The translations under genes and the position numbers were made by a program. Of a DNA stretch of 63,479 nucleotides, positions 28,097-40,468 are shown one piece after another. The stretch comes from Purshia tridentata. Its lineage: Eukaryota > Streptophyta > Magnoliopsida > Rosales > Rosaceae. The DNA is taken from NCBI GenBank assembly GCA_003254885.1, contig QANT01009247.1, positions 1 to 63,479 on the forward strand. Reading direction: 5' to 3'. The notes below the pieces were generated by a model. That model worked only from the letters and a program-made list of their open reading frames with translations. It had not been told where the DNA came from and did not search any database. The first letter of the stretch is position 1. Every line of letters starts with the position of its first letter.

Positions 28097-29455
28097 ACTA
28101 CAGTGTGTAGCGGAGTAACTGAGAATTATAGCATGTTGATGTAGTTTCTCCTATGCAGCCTTGCTGGCCTTCATATATTACTCATTCAAATTCAAATTCA
28201 AATTCATATCTGGATGGTCAGCTGGTCTTCTTTTTCTATGCAGAATTATGAGTCTAGGATTTGGAGGAGCTTATGTTATCTATCTTTTGTCATTTCTTCT
28301 GTTTGAAAAGTTTTCAGAAGAAATATTTTGTTTTGTCATTTCTATTCTCTAGGATTCAGACGTTGTGGTAATTGCCTCAAAAAATATCTATTTGGACACA
28401 GGTTTAAGGTCCTTGCATTTGTTTTGAGTTTGGTGAGAAGCTCGATCTAAGTAAACCTCGGATTTTACATGTTGCTCCCCCTTTTGGCAGCAAGCATCTT
28501 AAATATATATATATATATCCAGAACAGCTTGAGTGCTGTAATTTTTAAAATGATTCGGGCCTTTGAAAATGATTTAAAGATGCGATGGCTTCATGTATGA
28601 ACCAGGAATGACTTATAGAATGCAGTTTGCTCCTCTCACGAACTGGGAATGACTTAACCCCACCATGAAATTCTGTATATAATTGGTAACAGAAGGCACT
28701 GAATCCATCTGCTCATACAATGGGAAATTATGAATATGGTGTTGCTGGTCATCCAAACCCAATCAAACATATGAAAAGTTTTGGGAAATTTTGAAAACTG
28801 ACACATTTTTTGCTTCCATACCCCGTTCAGGCATACGCGAGGATTATATTTCCAAGACTCCAAAAAAAATGGTTAAATGTCTTTTTAAAGCCCCAAATTT
28901 TGATAATTTCCAAAATTTCTTAAAAAATATTTTGGCAAATTTTTGGTGGTAATGTGTTGAACTGGTCATGGTATTGATCACAGCCACTATGAACCAAAAT
29001 GGTCGCAGGCCAGATATATGGTTTCATACATGAAAGTTGAAAGGCTGAAATGCGTTCAAAAATGGGACGTATTCACAAGGAATGACTCATTCCGTCCATA
29101 AAAACTCAGCCTCAGGAACTGGTAATGCCTTAAAATTCCATAGCTCTATATTGCGACTATAAAATTCTGTATAATTACAATGTTTGCAAACACCATTTCT
29201 CTTGCATCCGTTTGTTTATACAATTATGAAAACATGAATATGGTTGCTCAGCGTCCAAGCTTGTAGTATAGTCTGAAGAATTGTTGGGGAACAGTCTAGA
29301 TTCTTTTCACCTTTTTTTTATTTTTTTTTTCCCTTATACCTCCCTTTCTAATGAAAAAGTTGTCTCCATATCTATACAATCCCTTCCTATCTAACTGTGC
29401 TTTCTTCAGGCTTGCAAAGAGATGAGTAGCACAGTTTAAATTGGATTCAGCATGG
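28097..29455. other. Convergent 3' region
   Basis: It holds the 3' flanks of the LYAR-type gene and of the small membrane protein gene. There is an AT dinucleotide run at about 28505-28518 and a short caaattcaaatt repeat near 28185. A catgtatgaaccaggaatgac phrase near 28591 recurs in altered form near 28623 and 29073. There is no convincing gene. Confidence 0.4.
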
Positions 29456-30866
29456 CTAGAATATCAGAAACAATACTATGACCAACAACACAACAGAACA
29501 AGCTAGTGCCTGCAACAATTTTATTGTTATGCTAATCAAGTCACTGAAATACAGTTGAAAAATATAAATTTTAAAACTGCAGAATATGAGAGAGTGAGAG
29601 AGAGAGAGAGTTACAGCAATTGCAGAGGCTGCTAGTCCTGCTCGCTCCCTAGGATCCTTGCGATAGTAATTTCCAAAATAGAGAATTGTGGCATAGTACC
29701 ACATAACTGGGAAGACAAAACCTAAAAGAAAACTGCAATGCAAGAAATAAGAATGAGACAAGGAGAAATAAAAACCAACGAGGGAGAAGGAATTAATGAT
29801 ACTCACGAAAACCATCCTATCCCACAACCAAAGCATGGAAGCTGTTTCTCATATATCCCCGATGGAAAGTCCTCTGCATCTCTAATGAGGGTGTACCTGC
29901 CTTTCTCCAGATCTGCAGCATCTGTTGCTTGCCCTACCATGACCATAATACCACCTCTCACTTGTCTGGATTAACAATTGATAAAAAAGATCTAGTTTCT
30001 ATAAAGGTATTGTTTATCCACATAAATATAAACTCTATATATTAGATCAGAAGCATGAGTGTTTTTTAGAAGAAACTACATGGAATCTGATCATTAATCA
30101 GGGGAGTGCTGATAGCACACAAATATAAATTAGAGCATCCCAATAATTACATTAAAAAACCAAATAAATAGACAACGCCAATCCCTTCACTAGGATGTAG
30201 ACAAGTTGATTAAGCTTTTAACATGCAACCAGATATGAACTAAAAGAAACAATAGAAAAATTAAAATGCTATTTCTTGATTGAATATTTGAAATTCGTTA
30301 AACTAGATTCCACTAAACAATTTTTTGAGAGAGAGAGAGATAGAGATACATCAAAGTCCATTAGATTCATAATCTCTGTTTAATCTCCCATATGCAGTGA
30401 AAGTCCAACCAAAAAAATATTTAGACTTTAAAACATCATGTATGGAATAGGCAATTTGATGTTACAAACACATTCCATAGTCCATGAGGAGAAACTTGAT
30501 ATTTGTCACAGATAAATGTGAAAACACCTTATAAGCTGCATAAGTTCAAACATGTCTGTCCCAAAAAAGAGGTCTAAACAAGATCACTACCTTTTTTTTT
30601 TTTGGCCAAGAAAGATCACTACCTTTAAATATTGAATAATATCGAGCTGACGGTCTCAAAAGTTCAAGATGCTTTTCAGAGGATGACCTCACTAACTCAA
30701 GGTCGTTTCTTAAACCCTCTGTCGAAGCATCTGCAACAACAATAAATCTTGTATAAGAGTTCGAAAGGATGAAACTATGAGACTGAGCATATTAATTCAA
30801 TCATTTTAGTTCTGAATATATAAGCATCATTTAATAATCAAGTGAAGTTTGAGTACTTTGATCCAT
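29456..30866 (-). CDS. Small membrane protein, 60S L18a-like family (misnomer)
   Basis: Coding exons 30857-30866, 30623-30730, 29807-29933, 29615-29732 and 29456-29509 give 138 residues. The motif GIYEKQLPCFGCGIGWF is followed by hydrophobic FPVMWYYATILYFGNYYRKD, then a terminal hydrophobic helix ALACSVVLLVIVLFLIF. It is therefore probably a small protein with two membrane segments, not a ribosomal protein. The plant family carries the name 60S ribosomal protein L18a-like; its function is not known to me. The acceptor at 29934 is chosen because the alternative at 29966 would bring a stop into frame. The first ATG (MDQNASTEG) sits at the end of an exon that begins at 30935; upstream in that frame lies a stop if a leader exon ending at 31684 is joined. 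Confidence 0.85.
29591..29611. repeat. GA microsatellite
   Basis: A run of agagagtgagagagagagagag lies in the last intron of the small membrane protein gene, against the donor site of its penultimate exon. Confidence 0.8.
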
Positions 30867-33677
30867 GTGTGCTAGAACAGATGAATTTGAGGAGTCAAAA
30901 GTCCTGGCTTCTGTTGCTACCACACCTCGATATACCTGTTCCACAAAATTATAATTTCACTTCAGATCTAATTTATCCCAGCAACTTTTGTCCATGATCT
31001 TTGAGAAATCATTCATCTTGAGTTGCTTACAGGTCAAAAAAAAAAAACAACAAATGCAAAGTTACGAGCTTACACTATATTTTTGCAATTGTTTAAAGCT
31101 TATAACAAGCCCAACTTTCTTAGAGCATGCAAATTCATCCACAACAAATTAAAGCATACTACGGAATCATTAGCTTAAAAACGGAACTGAGCACAGGGGA
31201 TAGGATAGACCCAGTAACATTGCTATGCTCCAGCTCAGGCGGAAAGTTAATACAAATTTTTAAATAGTACTGATGGACGAGTACTTGGGAGTTGGGGCAT
31301 CAACACCTTAGTTCTTGGGTTCATTATTAAAGGTCTACGTGTTCATATCTGCGTATGTGTTGCAAAGCTTCCAAGAATTCCAAATCAAACCACAGCTTAG
31401 TGGCGGCATATACCATATGCATCCACCCAGTAAATTTGCGCACATCCCATTTCAGTTCACAAATCATCGAACAAGAAATGTAAAATAAGCATACAACAGC
31501 TGGAAATAATCATAGCAAGATGAATTTCTAATACCCATCAAGAATAAACAAAAATTTCCAAAGCACAACACTTTATTTGCATTCCAACAAATCCCAGATT
31601 TTAAAAACAGATAATTCAAACAAAGCAATCATGAATGAGAAAATTGCAGACAAAACAACTGGAAAAAGAAGGAAAGCACTCGCCTTTGATATGCAAAAAC
31701 TGGAAGAAAACTTCTAATTAACTTTCCTCCGCAGATCAAAATCAAAAAGGGCTGCTCTCTTTGTGTATTTGAGAGGTATTGTACAGGTCAAGCAAGGCTC
31801 CCTTCAGGTTCAGCATTAAACAACTGAAAGCTGTTTAAAATGGACTCACCAAGTCACCATTTGTCTTTCCTTTAGAAAAATAAAAATAAAAAACGTACTT
31901 ATCATTTATCAACTCAGCCCCAAAAAATATCATTTATCAACTAGTATTTCTTTATTATTTTGCTTTTTATAAATAATTCTTTATCAAGTAGTAGTTAAAA
32001 TTATTTGCAGAATGGTAGGTGGAGGAATCATCAAGTTTGATTGGATAATAGTGCAAATGACAGTTAAGCCCTTCCTTTGACTCTTGTTTTCTGCAAAATT
32101 GTTGAATTGTATTGGCCCTGGAGCGTCTACAGTTGACATATCATTTTCCACTTTTTTCTTTTTCCAGTTTTCGCTTTATATGTCTATTGCCGCCTTGTGC
32201 CGGCAATGATTGGGTAGATCATAGATGTATATTTTTCCAAGTCTTGCCTTTCATGTATTACCTATTAAGTGGTTTTTTTTGTTTCTTTTTTTTTTAAATA
32301 AAAAATAAAAATCCGAGGTTTCTGCTATCTTGTTTAATTAGGATCTTAATCTTCATGATTAATATTTGATTAAATATTTATTTTATATAATCATAAAATT
32401 ATCATATAGTTGTAACAAATTCATATTTTATATAATATGGTGAACGTTATTTACTATATTATAAAAATATAGATTCGTCATCCACTCCTAATATAATATA
32501 TAGATTGTAATTTTTTGTGATCAAACTGGCAATTTAACAATATTAAAGAAAATGCATTTTTTGATAGAACTTAAGAAAATTGCATTTGTTGTATTTAGTG
32601 AATAATAGATTTCTTATATATACTTTTTGAATAAAATAATTTGTACCAAAACTTTCAGCATTATATCGTCTCTCTTTATGTGATACCTGATATATCACAT
32701 TATAAGTTCCTTTTAAGGATATGGTTTTAGAATTGGTGCACTTGGTCCCCTATATTATCAATGTGGTTAAATGGGCTCACACCATGTGAACAACATTAAT
32801 GGTCCTATCAATACCAGGGATGTTTTATTTTGGTCCTATCAATATCGGAGATGTTTAACTGATTGTGGCTTTTTCTTTAATTTTTGTGAGATAAATAATT
32901 TTTTTTTAAAAACCTATAAAATTTGAGAAAATAAATATCTTATGGCCCTTATAAACAAGTCCAACTAGTGATTTATCATATATGCATCATTAATTTATGG
33001 CTTAATTATGCCTACACCAACTTACCAAATAGAGACCATCAACATTAGTAGTAAACTTGAATCAATGGGAAAAGTTGAATGCCATTTGGCTTGGTGGTTA
33101 GCTTCCTCGACAATAGCCCTTTTAATTAAGGATATAAATATAAAATTATAAATTCTTACAATCCAATTTTGGTTGTTGAAGGAGGAGTGATTAGCTTCTT
33201 AACTTTTACCTGGCTTTCAGGTTCTGATTGATCAACAAATGCAATTTCCTTCACTTTTATCATCTCAAAGCAAATGGGAGATAGGGTTATACATCTCCCA
33301 AGTTCCTTAGTTTGCAAGATGTGGTGACTTGAGCCTTTTCTTATTACTTTTTCTTCTTAATATCTTGAGTTTCAATGAACATTGCTTGAAAATTGCAAGT
33401 TGGTGATCGAATTGAACGACCAATCTTCTCATGCAATCTCTATACTCTAGAAATTTGTTTATATAGTTATATGTATAGGAAACTGCTTTAACATTGACTA
33501 AATAATTAATATTTATTTTATTTTGACTTTGAATATTTATAACAAAACTTATTATTATTACTGTTTTTTTTTCTTTTCTTTTTTGGCCAGATAATTATTT
33601 CATATTTATTACAATTTATTTGGTTATTAAGGCACTATAAGTGAGATTACATGAGGAAGCTTATAAAAAAGAGGTAT
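30867..33677. other. Leader region and AT-rich spacer
   Basis: A noncoding leader exon of the small membrane protein gene probably lies at about 31684-31800. Its apparent donor is AAAG/GCGAGT, a GC rather than GT start. From 31850 the DNA is AT-rich. A phrase ggtcctatcaatacc is repeated near 32802 and 32845. Nothing gene-like is seen from 32300 on. Confidence 0.4.
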
Positions 33678-33895
33678 GCTATTCCGACCATCTTCCATTG
33701 CTAAGTTGACCACCCTTGAAACATTCGACAATAGTCTACTGAAATTTTTGTATTATGTCGATAAACTATTATCGAATAATATAAATATACAAAAGGATTC
33801 AGTAGTTGTCTACCAAAATAATACAAATATTTCGGTAGACTATTGTCGAATGTCCTAAGGGTGATCAACTCAGCAATGAAGGGTGGTCGGATAGC
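33678..33895. mobile_element. Foldback (long inverted repeat) element
   Basis: The left arm begins gctattccgaccatcttcc. The right arm, read on the other strand, begins gctatccgaccacccttc. They stay alignable for about 100 bases, sharing the exact block acattcgacaatagtctac. The whole element would fold into one long hairpin. I find no clear target site duplication. It is a MITE or foldback element about 380 bases upstream of the CFIm25 start codon. Confidence 0.8.
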
Positions 33896-34272
33896 CTGGG
33901 CCTATAAAAAAAAAACAGTCCAATTGTTGTTAAGTTTTACATTGGGTCGTACCTCGATCCAAAAGCCCAGAACAAGCCCATGAAAGTCCCGCAACACCCA
34001 TTCACCAATCGCCAATTCGCCATGTTCACCTCTCTCCATATGCAGGTCTCTCTGGAACGCCACGTTCGAGACTCGACCCGATAATTCAACACACACACAC
34101 AGTGAAAGAGTCAGCCACACAGAGACACAAAGACAAACCCACTTCGTAGCAAAGCCACGTTTCCTTTTGTGACCACTTTTCCTCCTATCTATTCTCTCTC
34201 TTTCTCTGCGGTCTCTGCTTGTGAAATATCAATTCTTTCAGGTTCATTCGGGTCCTTCACGGACAGCTGAAG
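33896..34272 (+). promoter_or_regulatory. CFIm25 proximal upstream region
   Basis: This holds the probable promoter and 5' untranslated region of CFIm25. It is CT-rich just before the start (ctattctctctctttctctgcggtctctgc near 34188), and a CA run (acacacacacaca) sits at about 34090. I see no definite TATA box. Confidence 0.4.
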
Positions 34273-35936
34273 ATGGGGGATGAAGGGGGTTCCTTCCACG
34301 TGTCAGAAAGCCACGGTCTTGATCATGACAACGATGATCAGAGCCGTGAACTGAATATATATCCCCTCAGTAGCTATTACTTTGGATCCAAGGAAGCCCT
34401 TCCTTGGAAGAACGAGACTCTAGCTGATCGTCTTATAAGGATGAAGTCCAAGTACTATTATTATTTTTTTTTTCTGTTGGTATTTTCAGTAACTTTTACT
34501 TTTTCTGCTTCAAAATGTTAACTTTTTTTTTTTTTTGTGCGGTTGTTACAATTTAGCTATGCTGCATATGGATTAAGGACTTGTGTAGAAGCAGTTATTT
34601 TGGTTGGTTCTCTGTTCTCGTCCAATACTTTCTATTTATTTATTTTTTATTATGAGTTTGGAATTTACTTGATATTCTATTGGGATTAGATGCCACCAAA
34701 TTGATTTTGAGATTTTACATGAATACTGTTTTCTCAAATAGTAGTTGTTTCCGAGACTTCTCTGTCACAAAATTTGACATTAGCAAATTCTCAGCAAGTA
34801 ATTTTTGTTAACTCAGGTTGAGTTGTTCAAACATCCTCATATACTGCTGTTGCAAATAAGAAACTCCATCTTTAAGCTTCCTGGAGGTCGCTTAAGACCT
34901 GGTGAATCAGGTAAAGTCATCTCAGCTTGTTGAACAGTGCAGAAGTTCCTCTGAGGTTTTACTGAACTGGGATGATGTGTTTGAACTCTCAGAGATCGAT
35001 GGATTGAAGCGTAAGTTGTCAAGGAAACTTTGTGTCAGTGCTGATGGTGATGGGATTGCTTGGGAGGTATAGAATGGAAATTTCTTTATGACTCTAATAT
35101 TGGGGAATTCTCTTTGAAAAATTGTTGATACTTTCAATGTTTAGGTGGGAGAATGTCTTGGTGTATGGTGGAGGCCTGACTTCGAAGCATCGCTCTGTCG
35201 GGACTTGCCACCTAGAGTACAAAGCCCAAAGGTACCTCAACTGGTCTCCTTAAAGAATAACATTTTTCATGACCCAAAAAAAAAAAAAAGAATAACCTTT
35301 TTCATTCTTTTAGGCTAGATGAATGAATCACATTTTTAGCTGATCATATGTTGTATCAGTTGAACTGTTAATTAACAACCGATCAATTATAATAATACAC
35401 ATCAACTGCTACATCCTCATATGATTGCTCTGAAATTGCCTTTAGCATTTCTTACTCGGATAAAATTATTTGTACTGAAATTTTTGGTACCACCTTTCTA
35501 CTTCATCTTTAATAGAAGTGAGGCTACTTATAAAAGTGGATCATATGGTACATCTAGCATTACTGTTCTTACTCCTCTCTTAAGCTCCAACTGGGTGGCC
35601 AAGAAGCACAGATTCTTATGTTTGTCTCTTGTGTGTAGGAATGCACAAAACTCTTTCTTGTGAGGTTGCCAGAGAGTCGGGATTTCATTGTGCCAAAATA
35701 CCATAAATTGCTGGCTATTCCATTGTGCCAGATTAATAAAAATCAGGAGGTAATGAACTCCAAAATGGTGTGGTACAACGTGTTTATGAGTATTTAGATG
35801 TGTCATGGAGAATTGGAGATTGGATGAATCTATTGTTAACCTGTTTTTAATTGTGGTTTTGTAGACCTATGGACCAATTATATCAGGTGTTCCGGCGCTG
35901 CTATCAAATTTCACCTTCAACTTTATAGAAGATTGA
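34273..35936 (+). CDS. CFIM-25: Pre-mRNA cleavage factor Im 25 kDa subunit (CFIm25)
   Basis: CFIm25 binds UGUA elements in pre-mRNA and sets poly(A) site choice with CFIm68-type partners in the nucleus. Seven exons (34273-34451, 34557-34602, 34817-34910, 34993-35066, 35145-35231, 35639-35749, 35865-35936) give 220 residues, the usual plant length. Family hallmarks are YPLSSYYFGSKEALPWK, YAAYGLRTCVEAVILVELF, the Nudix-like FKLPGGRLRPGESEIDGLKR, a WWRPDFEASL block, and a C-terminus ALLSNFTFNFIED. The fold is Nudix, but family members are RNA binders rather than hydrolases. The exon 2 donor at 34603 is picked because it restores the family EAVILVELF. The gene converges on the PPR gene, with 693 bases between stops. 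Confidence 0.95.
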
Positions 35937-36629
35937 GATCAACTTGATCAATATTGTAGAGGTGGACTGTGTGGTATGTGTGTTGGAGAAATGTTATTTC
36001 CTGGGCATATATGTCTTTTGGAATTTTGAGAAACGTTTGTATAATGCATAGAGTGTACCTTATTAAAGGTAAATCAAAAGTGAGATAATTGCAGTGTTGT
36101 TTAAAACAGCAATATAAGTCAATACTTGTTATGTTTGTGCGAAATTTCTGTTTCTCTGGTTACTGGAGCGAAGCAGTCTCTAATTGAGTGAGAGAGACTC
36201 ATGTCAAACTAGATATAAATATGGAGAACCCGTATCAACTATTTAAATAAAAACAAAATTATTTGCACCATTTTTTTATAAGACTAAAATTTATGAAGGA
36301 TTCATCCAATATGGTACAACAGCTCTGTTCAAAGAAACAAGTAGGGCCTTACTAGACCAAGTAGTACAAAGAAAATAAAAAGGAAAAAGTACAATCATGC
36401 CTAATTTTGTTAAACAAATGTTGGAAATAGAAGAACGTGGCCTGGAGACCAAGATAGAATGCTGGAAGCGATCAGTCCCTCTGCTTTACGACCATGTATA
36501 CTCTTTGTAAGTTTGTTTACGAAGAGCTGAAGTCAAAAACGAATTTGCTGTACAGCCCCAAAAAAGGCCTTCTCATTAAACTATTTTGCTGTACAGCCAA
36601 AAAAAAGGCCTTCTCATTAAACTGAGTTT
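35937..36629. other. Convergent 3' region between CFIm25 and the PPR gene
   Basis: It holds both 3' untranslated regions. TGTA-type stretches such as ttgtagaggtgg and ttgtataatgc follow the CFIm25 stop. The right end holds a 41-base tandem repeat described separately. Confidence 0.4.
36544..36625. repeat. 41-bp tandem duplication at the PPR 3' end
   Basis: Two copies of tttgctgtacagcc...aaggccttctcattaaact start at 36544 and 36585. They lie just beyond the PPR stop codon, in its probable 3' untranslated region. Confidence 0.85.
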
Positions 36630-38090
36630 TTATGAGTACCCAATTGCACTGTGCCCTGGGGCTTTTTTGATGCGGTTTTCTCTCATCAAATCTCTGACTT
36701 TCTCAACTTCATCCCACCTGCCTTCTTCTGCATAAATATTTGACAACAACACATAATTCCCCGAATTCCATGGTTCGAGATTAATAAGCTCTTTGACTGC
36801 AAGTTCTGCAAGCTTCACTTCACCGTGAGTAGAGCAAGCGCCAAGCAAAGAACCCCATAAAGCAGCATTTGGTTTCATAGGCATGCTCTTAATCAAATCA
36901 TGAGCCTCCTTCAGACACCCACTTCTCCCAAGAACATCAACCATACATCCATAATGCTCTAGTTTTGGCTCAATTTGGTGAGTTACAACCATGGAAGCAA
37001 ACAAATTCTGTCCTTTCTCAACCAATCCTGCATGCGCACAACAAGCTAAAGCCCCTACAAAAGTTGCACCGTTAGGTCTCTCACCTTTGTTCAACATCTC
37101 CTCAAACATGTTGATCCCAAGTTCACCCTTCCCATTAAAAGCAGCCCCCGAAATCAGAGCGTTCCACGAAACAACATTTTTGCGAGGCATTTGGCTAAAA
37201 GTACTAAAAGCAGTATCCAAATCTCCACATTTACAATAGAAGTTTACAAGTGAATTCCCCACAGATATAGCTTCTTGCAGAAGTCCTCCAGAATCTGCAT
37301 AAGAGTGTATCCACTGCCCAACATCAACAGCCCCTAAACTAGCACAAGCAGGCAAAACCGCAACCACAGTTGCCTCGTCCAGTTCAAAACTCTGATCCAA
37401 CATCTCACCAAAAAGTTCTAGAGCTTCACCATCCCGTGCGCTCTGTGCTAAGCAAGAAATCATCGAGTTCCAAGAAACAAGATTCCTTTCACCCATCTGC
37501 CTAAACAAATGCAAACCCGTATTGACATTACCAGTCTTGCAAAACCCGCGAATCATCAAATTCCAAACTATGACGTCTCTGTGAGATAATGCATCAAACA
37601 CCTTCGTAGCATCCTCCATTATCCCACAAGTCACATAAAGTTCAATAATTCCAATCCGAATTGAACTAAACCATTCAAACCCAACTCTCAAAAGTTGTCC
37701 ATGAACACACTGGCCTAGTCTATAATCACAAATGTTCGAGCACGACTTGAGCAACGGAGCAAAAGTGTACTCATCAGGCTTAATGCCACGGTCTTTCATA
37801 AGAGAGAATATGTACAGCGATTGCACAAAGGGTTCACAGAGCGAGAAGCCTTTGATCATGGAATTGAAGAGGAGGATGTTGGGGTTGTGGGCTTGGTGAA
37901 AGACGCGATTCGCGTAGTTCATTTTGTTGAGCGACCAGCAAACGGAGACGAAGTGGGAGAGGACTTGGTTGGCTTGATGAAGGCCGTGGCGGAGGAGGTG
38001 GCCATGGACTTGGTGAAGTTGGGTTCGGGTTTTGTGGCCGTGAAGGAGGCGGAGGACCCTCCGCTCCGCCTCACGGCAAGCTTTGTTCAT
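36630..38090 (-). CDS. PLS-class PPR protein, E subclass
   Basis: Pentatricopeptide repeat proteins of this class bind organellar RNA and usually direct C-to-U editing. A single exon gives 486 residues. From about residue 70 there are P, L and S motifs such as NPNILLFNSMIKGF, DVIVWNLMIRGF, NLVSWNSMISCLAQ and NVVSWNALISGAAF. The E-type end follows (AALWGSLLGACSTHGEVKLAELA, SGNYVLLSNIYAEEGRWDEV), ending near PGHSAIGYS. There is no DYW domain, so any editing would need a partner deaminase. It matches best, from memory, Arabidopsis At1g09190. A clear targeting peptide is not obvious: the basic N-terminus with arginines could be mitochondrial. It lies head-to-head with MKK2. Confidence 0.95.
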   Translation of the reverse strand: MNKACREAERRVLRLLHGHKTRTQLHQVHGHLLRHGLHQANQVLSHFVSVCWSLNKMNYANRVFHQAHNPNILLFNSMIKGFSLCEPFVQSLYIFSLMKDRGIKPDEYTFAPLLKSCSNICDYRLGQCVHGQLLRVGFEWFSSIRIGIIELYVTCGIMEDATKVFDALSHRDVIVWNLMIRGFCKTGNVNTGLHLFRQMGERNLVSWNSMISCLAQSARDGEALELFGEMLDQSFELDEATVVAVLPACASLGAVDVGQWIHSYADSGGLLQEAISVGNSLVNFYCKCGDLDTAFSTFSQMPRKNVVSWNALISGAAFNGKGELGINMFEEMLNKGERPNGATFVGALACCAHAGLVEKGQNLFASMVVTHQIEPKLEHYGCMVDVLGRSGCLKEAHDLIKSMPMKPNAALWGSLLGACSTHGEVKLAELAVKELINLEPWNSGNYVLLSNIYAEEGRWDEVEKVRDLMRENRIKKAPGHSAIGYS

Positions 38091-40468
38091 GGTTTTGGAC
38101 TCTTATGCGTGACATTGACAGTGTCTCAGTGTGAAGCTCAGAATTGCCGGTTGAAAATTGAAATTTGAGAAAATGCTTAATTGTACATTTACCCCGAAAC
38201 TATTAGTTTTGTCCATTTTACCCCTTAAACTTTATTGTATCACTTTACTTCTTATAAATTTCTCTGGTGCTTCTTATAATTCACAACTGTTAAATCTGTC
38301 AACTCCACCATTAATATTGCGGATGCTGCATTCACGTAGTGGGGTATTTTCATCTTTTCAACCACCCAATATTAGCAGCGGAGTTGATGAACTTAACAAT
38401 TGTATGTTATAAGAGATACATAAAAAACTTATATAACGTAAAGTGGAAAAAATTCATAATTTTAGATAAAAAATCTATAAATAAGCCTTACTAGAGGGGT
38501 TGGCGGGAATCGGTGGTAACTGGTAACTGTTATTTAAAAGGGTATGAGATCCTACGACAGTTCAGAGGACGTCGTTTATAGGCGACCCTCTTTTGAATGA
38601 AACACTTCCACAAGTTCCACTGTTCCACATCATGGGACGATGGCCAATGAGACCGTCATATTATTAATTTATTAATGTTGTCTTGTTGATCCTTATCATG
38701 TTCTTGTGCCGACAAACATATGTTACATATGAATACTTGGGGATAAAGCTCCTCCCAATACAGAAGGTCGAAAATAAATTGACAATTAAAACAATACTAG
38801 GTGGTTGGAAGTCAAGAATTTGCTATTATGAGGGCGTACGTGCTTCAGTTTTTTCTTAAATTATAAGAGAGAATATGCATGTCTCAATCTTTTCTTAATT
38901 TATAAGAATGAGAATGCATGTTTTAGTCTTTTCTTAGTTTATGAGAGTAAGCATATGTAACTCTTTAAGACATTTCATTAAATATTTTACCATTTAATTT
39001 TTCACTCAAAATTAAAAGAAGAAAATAAAAGTTTAATAAGAGTCAATTGACCTCATTTGTGGATCAGCCGTTGATGGGGGGGGTTCTAGCAATGGTAATA
39101 ACAACTGTCTAGTTTGTTAAAAAAAGAAAAAGGAAAAACCCTACAATACGCACCAATGTTGATATCAGATTTTGCTACACCACTCAAGTTTTAGCACAAA
39201 AAGTGTTATGAATTTACTATATACCTATACTGTATACATATCTGATATTTACCATACAACACTGGCGTACTAGAACAGCAATGGAAAGCAAGAGAGAAAA
39301 CAAGACTCAACTACAATCATATGCTAATACAGCTTTACCAATTTTATTTTTTTTGGGGTCAAAAGCAGCTTTACCTTTGTGTGAAGGCATTAGCTCATTT
39401 TCTTGTTTATCATTTGCCCTTCCATCTATTTATGCATGCCCATAGACAATTTAGTTGAGGAAACTTCTATATATTTGCAATTTCAGTGCCTATAATTTGT
39501 CTCATGCATAGCACATTAGCACACCAATCTTATGCTATTGTCAAACCAAGTTACGAAATTACTGGAACATGGGGTTTGATCATTTAACAAATACAAAACA
39601 TGGGGTTTGACAATAAGTGTGAACACATAAATGGATCTATCACGCATATTTTCAAATCTCTTTCCATCAGTCAAGAGTCTGAATGTGCAATGAATAGTGC
39701 ATCTCATTCTCATACTCACTCGTGCTTTGATTTTTCATTTTCCTTTTCCTAAAAAAGTAATGAAACTACTTCGATATTTTATCAAAGTATTAACTTTAAG
39801 AAAGATCAAGCTAAGGAAACGGATCGGTTGTGGACGTTTTGCAAATTTTTTTTTTTTTTTAGCGGATTGTAAATTTTTTTGAGAGTCCAAACCTGCAACA
39901 AGTGATTAATATCGCTTTTTCGTTAATTTTTTAAGATATCGACGATTTACCTTATATCTTCTTAAAGTGTAAAATGGGATCGTGGAGAAACCGAAAAACC
40001 AAAAGTTTGAGAAAAAAATAGAAGGCCAATGGCGACCGTCGCTGAGTGCTCGGCACTGAAAATACGTTAAGAAAAAAAAAAAAAAAGTGTAGGCCATAAC
40101 AGATCCTACCCATCAAACCAAAAATGAAAACTTATAACTGAATTTAGGAAAAATAAAATAAAATTGGAAAATTGGGGTCGTTCGTTGTATATTAACGAAA
40201 AGTCTGACTGGCTTCATCTTCTTCCTTTCCCTATTTGCTGTGAAGGGTGAGTGGTGTTCTTCAAAATTTTCACCAACACTAGTACTAGTCCAACCGGTCC
40301 CACCTTCATTTTTATTATTTAGATAAAAATTGTTCATATTCTGTAAAATATAAAAATCTGTATTCCCTAAGACTCGCTTCGACTCTGGACCAAGAGGAGA
40401 AGAGCAGAAGAGCTTATTAGAGCAAACAACCTCAAAGCTCAAAGAGCAAGTGAGCAAAGCCACCAATC
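38091..40468. other. Divergent intergenic region between PPR and MKK2
   Basis: A repeat-like stretch at about 38170-38480 has phrases of the kind ttgtccattttaccccttaaac. Its far end (gttataag...aacgtaaagtgga) is weakly related in inverted orientation, suggesting an old MITE. The middle is AT-rich without gene-like frames. The right end, from about 40200, should hold the MKK2 promoter and leader. Confidence 0.4.

Noticed and set aside
29934..29965. An upstream acceptor (29966) for exon 3 of the small membrane protein gene
   Set aside because: With the preceding donor at 30622 it puts a TGA in frame within three codons, whereas the acceptor at 29934 keeps the conserved frame open.
29456..30866. 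A ribosomal protein L18a gene
   Set aside because: The family name suggests it, but the sequence has membrane segments and a CFGCGIGWF motif and none of the basic composition of a ribosomal protein.
38170..38480. A second MITE downstream of the PPR start
   Set aside because: The ends are only weakly related in inverted orientation and no target duplication is visible, so I describe it within the spacer and do not call it.
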